A stretch of 7,277 nt of DNA from Pseudomonadales bacterium (lineage in GTDB: Bacteria > Pseudomonadota > Gammaproteobacteria > Pseudomonadales > Azotimanducaceae), in the NCBI GenBank assembly GCA_028822125.1, contig JAPKEK010000096.1, positions 1 through 7,277 on the forward strand. Reading direction: 5' to 3'. Under the pieces are notes generated by a model. That model had not been told where the DNA came from. It saw nothing but the letters and a program-made list of their open reading frames with translations, and ran no database searches. The position numbers were made by a program, and so were the translations under genes. Below, piece by piece: positions 5,288 through 7,277 of this stretch; the stretch's first letter is position 1, and the number at the start of each line of letters is the position of its first letter.

Positions 5288-7057
5288 ATGATGACCCGGA
5301 TTAAGGACGCGCAAGTTGCGACAGGTAAAACCATACGCGTGGCCGGCCATGATGAGTTGAAACAGCATGGGGTGATTGTTGTTGCAGGCGACCATCGGCG
5401 AATTGCTGTCTTTGCAGACGGTGACAGTGTTTATGCTGTTGAGAACAATTGTCCACATATGGGTTTCCCCCTTGATAGAGGCACGGTCCGCGATGGCATG
5501 CTGACCTGCCATTGGCATCAGGCTCGGTTCGATCTTCGCTCGGGCTGTACCTTTGATCTGTGGGCGGACGACGTGCCTAGATACGCCTGCTGGATTGAAA
5601 ATGGGGTGGTGCTGGTTGCGGCTGAGTCTCTAGTGCCTGCCGATGAGGCGTATCATCGAAAAAGATTGCGACGCGGTATAGAACAGAATGTGGGACTGGT
5701 TCAGGCAAAGAGTTTACTTGCTCTGTTAGAAGGCGGTGCTTCCCTTGACCGCATTACCAGTGAGGTCGTGGATTATGCACAGCGCAATCTGAATAATTAT
5801 AGCGAAGGTATGATTCGCTTGGGGTGCATGATTAACCTGTTTCCGTTAGTCAGCAGCGATACCGCTTACCTGGGTTTGTACTATAGTGTGCGTCAGATAG
5901 CGCAGGAAGCGAGTAATTCAGTGCCGCGACGTGATCGACAAGCACTCCATGGAAAGACTCATGATCACACTACACTTAAACGATGGCTGGTACAGTGGGT
6001 ACAGACTCGCCATCGGGATGGGGCCGAGCGAACCCTGCTGACCGGTATTGAACAGCTTGATAATGATCAGATTGCTGATCTTGTATTTTGTGGCGCATCC
6101 GAGAGATTATATGCTGATGGTGGCCATTTACTGGAAAGTTGCAATAAGGCGTTCGAATTACTGGAACTGTTGGGTAAGGATTGTGCCAGGTCGGTGTTTC
6201 CTTTGCTGGTTCCCAGCATGGTCGAGGCTCGAGGCCGAGAAGAGAGTACCGACTGGCATCATCCCATCGAGATTGTTGAGCCCCTGCGAAGCTTGGAACA
6301 AGACCTCAACGAGACCATAGAACAAGGCAAGACAAAGCAGTGGGCTGGTGACCCGGATCTCTTAGGGGTAATTTTGGGGGATGATCCCCTGGCAATTATC
6401 CGCCAGCTGAAAGAAAGTCTTGGCTCGGGTGCAACGCCTGAAACACTGGCGCAGACTGTAGCCTATGCTGCAGCAATGCGGCTAGCACGTTTTGCGACTT
6501 CAAATGAAGTGACAGACTGGTTCAACCCTCAGCATACCTTCATCTTCACTAACGGTACTTATCAGGCGGTGCGCAGAAGTGCAACTGCCGACGTGGTGCG
6601 AGCTATTTTCCAGGGTGCTATCGCTATTTACAATGATCGCTACCTGAATGTTCCCGCCGCTCGCTTGCCTAGTGAACGACAACCCCCAGCAAACTTGCCC
6701 GAGGACGGAGGTGAGTTACAAAAGTTGTTACTTGATACCCTTGATCAGCGAGGCACCATTGAGCTATCCGCTGATATTGTGTCGCGCTATCTGCAACTGG
6801 AGCTGCCCTTTCAAAACCTGGTGGATACGCTGGTTTTTGCAACGGTTAGAGAAGATCTTGATTTTCATTCACTGCAGGTGCTCGATGCTGGGGTTCGCCA
6901 GTGTGTCGCCTGGGGCCCAGGTGAACAGCGTCAAAATATCATGGTTGGTGTAATTCGAAATCTGGCAGCGCATTGCCCAACGCGTCGGGCAGGCCAGCAA
7001 ACCTCGCAGATTGCACAACGACTGCATCGAGGAGACAAAGTATTTGAGGAGGATTAG
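5288..7057 (+). CDS. Rieske [2Fe-2S] ferredoxin domain fused to a large domain of unknown function
   Basis: A 589-residue protein. Residues about 1-115 are a Rieske ferredoxin-like domain with ligands Cys55, His57, Cys74 and His77 (CPHMGF and CHWHQARFD), followed by TFDLWADDVPRY, close to NirD and small Rieske ferredoxins. It lacks a catalytic oxygenase domain of the usual kind: no D-x2-H-x4-H motif follows. From about residue 125 to the end runs mostly helical, soluble-looking sequence with no transmembrane segment or signal peptide. Landmarks are GAERTLL (about 245), YADGGH with His280 then NKAFELLE (from 286), DWHHP (His324, His325), and WFNPQHTFIFTN with His416. These His-rich motifs could bind a metal or cofactor. 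From memory, proteins of this same architecture occur in other bacteria under the label Rieske domain protein; the spacing of the His and HP motifs faintly recalls questin-oxidase-like (Baeyer-Villiger) proteins, which is only a guess. It follows the Rieske oxygenase by 160 bases and may be co-transcribed. Confidence 0.92.
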   Translation: MMTRIKDAQVATGKTIRVAGHDELKQHGVIVVAGDHRRIAVFADGDSVYAVENNCPHMGFPLDRGTVRDGMLTCHWHQARFDLRSGCTFDLWADDVPRYACWIENGVVLVAAESLVPADEAYHRKRLRRGIEQNVGLVQAKSLLALLEGGASLDRITSEVVDYAQRNLNNYSEGMIRLGCMINLFPLVSSDTAYLGLYYSVRQIAQEASNSVPRRDRQALHGKTHDHTTLKRWLVQWVQTRHRDGAERTLLTGIEQLDNDQIADLVFCGASERLYADGGHLLESCNKAFELLELLGKDCARSVFPLLVPSMVEARGREESTDWHHPIEIVEPLRSLEQDLNETIEQGKTKQWAGDPDLLGVILGDDPLAIIRQLKESLGSGATPETLAQTVAYAAAMRLARFATSNEVTDWFNPQHTFIFTNGTYQAVRRSATADVVRAIFQGAIAIYNDRYLNVPAARLPSERQPPANLPEDGGELQKLLLDTLDQRGTIELSADIVSRYLQLELPFQNLVDTLVFATVREDLDFHSLQVLDAGVRQCVAWGPGEQRQNIMVGVIRNLAAHCPTRRAGQQTSQIAQRLHRGDKVFEED

Positions 7058-7068
7058 GTAAAGTGGTG

Positions 7069-7275
7069 TTACATCCTGTTCATACCCTGGGACATCATTA
7101 CACTACGTGATTCTGGGTGATCATGAAATGCTGACGGCACCTTAAAGAAACTTTTGCTTATCGATGATGTACGATGGCTGCGCGGGTTTAATTTATTGGT
7201 GACTCGGGTGGCTTCTGCCTGCTTCACCTGTTGGCCACTAAGCCGGGCGTTTTCTGCGACCGTGTCTTGGGTCGA
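7069..7275 (-). CDS. Possible 3' end of an unidentified minus-strand gene
   Basis: One minus-strand frame is open from the right edge to a TAA at 7069-7071, 68 codons plus stop. It would converge on the Rieske fusion gene with an 11-base gap. The product is polar, beginning STQDTVAENARLSGQQ and ending SQGMNRM, with no motif I recognise. An open frame of this length can arise by chance, and codon choice is not decisive. If it is not a gene, bases 7058-7277 are intergenic, with no convincing terminator or promoter visible. Confidence 0.25.
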   Translation of the reverse strand, partial: STQDTVAENARLSGQQVKQAEATRVTNKLNPRSHRTSSISKSFFKVPSAFHDHPESRSVMMSQGMNRM

Positions 7276-7277
7276 AT

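Overview
The window looks like a piece of a mid-GC (roughly half G+C by eye) bacterial chromosome, most likely from a gammaproteobacterium. The clearest taxonomic hint is the C-terminal half of a gamma-glutamyltransferase, which aligns residue for residue, without gaps through the active site, with the E. coli enzyme as I remember it. The other genes (FabG-like reductase, FadE-type acyl-CoA dehydrogenase, phthalate-dioxygenase-like Rieske oxygenase) are typical of free-living, often marine, heterotrophs with large catabolic gene sets. The exact lineage cannot be fixed from this sequence. I see no insertion sequence, tRNA, rRNA, CRISPR array or phage gene.

Layout. Positions 1-1203 (+) hold the 3' part of ggt, cut by the left edge. 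After a 177-base gap with a perfect small hairpin and a possible promoter comes an SDR oxidoreductase (1381-2169, +). A 140-base convergent gap follows. An acyl-CoA dehydrogenase runs the other way (2310-3485, -). A 325-base divergent region (3486-3810) carries a TTGACA-type promoter candidate for the dehydrogenase and an operator-like imperfect dyad in front of a Rieske non-heme iron oxygenase (3811-5127, +). After 160 bases, which include a possible hairpin, comes a second Rieske protein (5288-7057, +). This is a ferredoxin-like domain fused to about 450 residues of predicted helical sequence of no function I can name. The last 220 bases hold no certain gene, but one minus-strand frame stays open from the right edge to 7069.

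How the genes may work together (inference). The SDR, acyl-CoA dehydrogenase, terminal Rieske oxygenase and Rieske fusion have the composition of a catabolic cluster for an aromatic, alicyclic or steroid-like compound: ring oxygenation, alcohol/ketone redox steps, then CoA-thioester oxidation. No reductase for the oxygenase is present in the window, so the Rieske fusion next door could be an electron-transfer partner, or a second enzyme with its own built-in Rieske cluster. ggt is probably a housekeeping or nutrient-salvage neighbour and not part of the pathway.

The two items most worth attention are the Rieske-plus-unknown-domain fusion and the SDR, whose catalytic Asn-Ser-Tyr-Lys positions read Lys-Thr-Thr-Arg.
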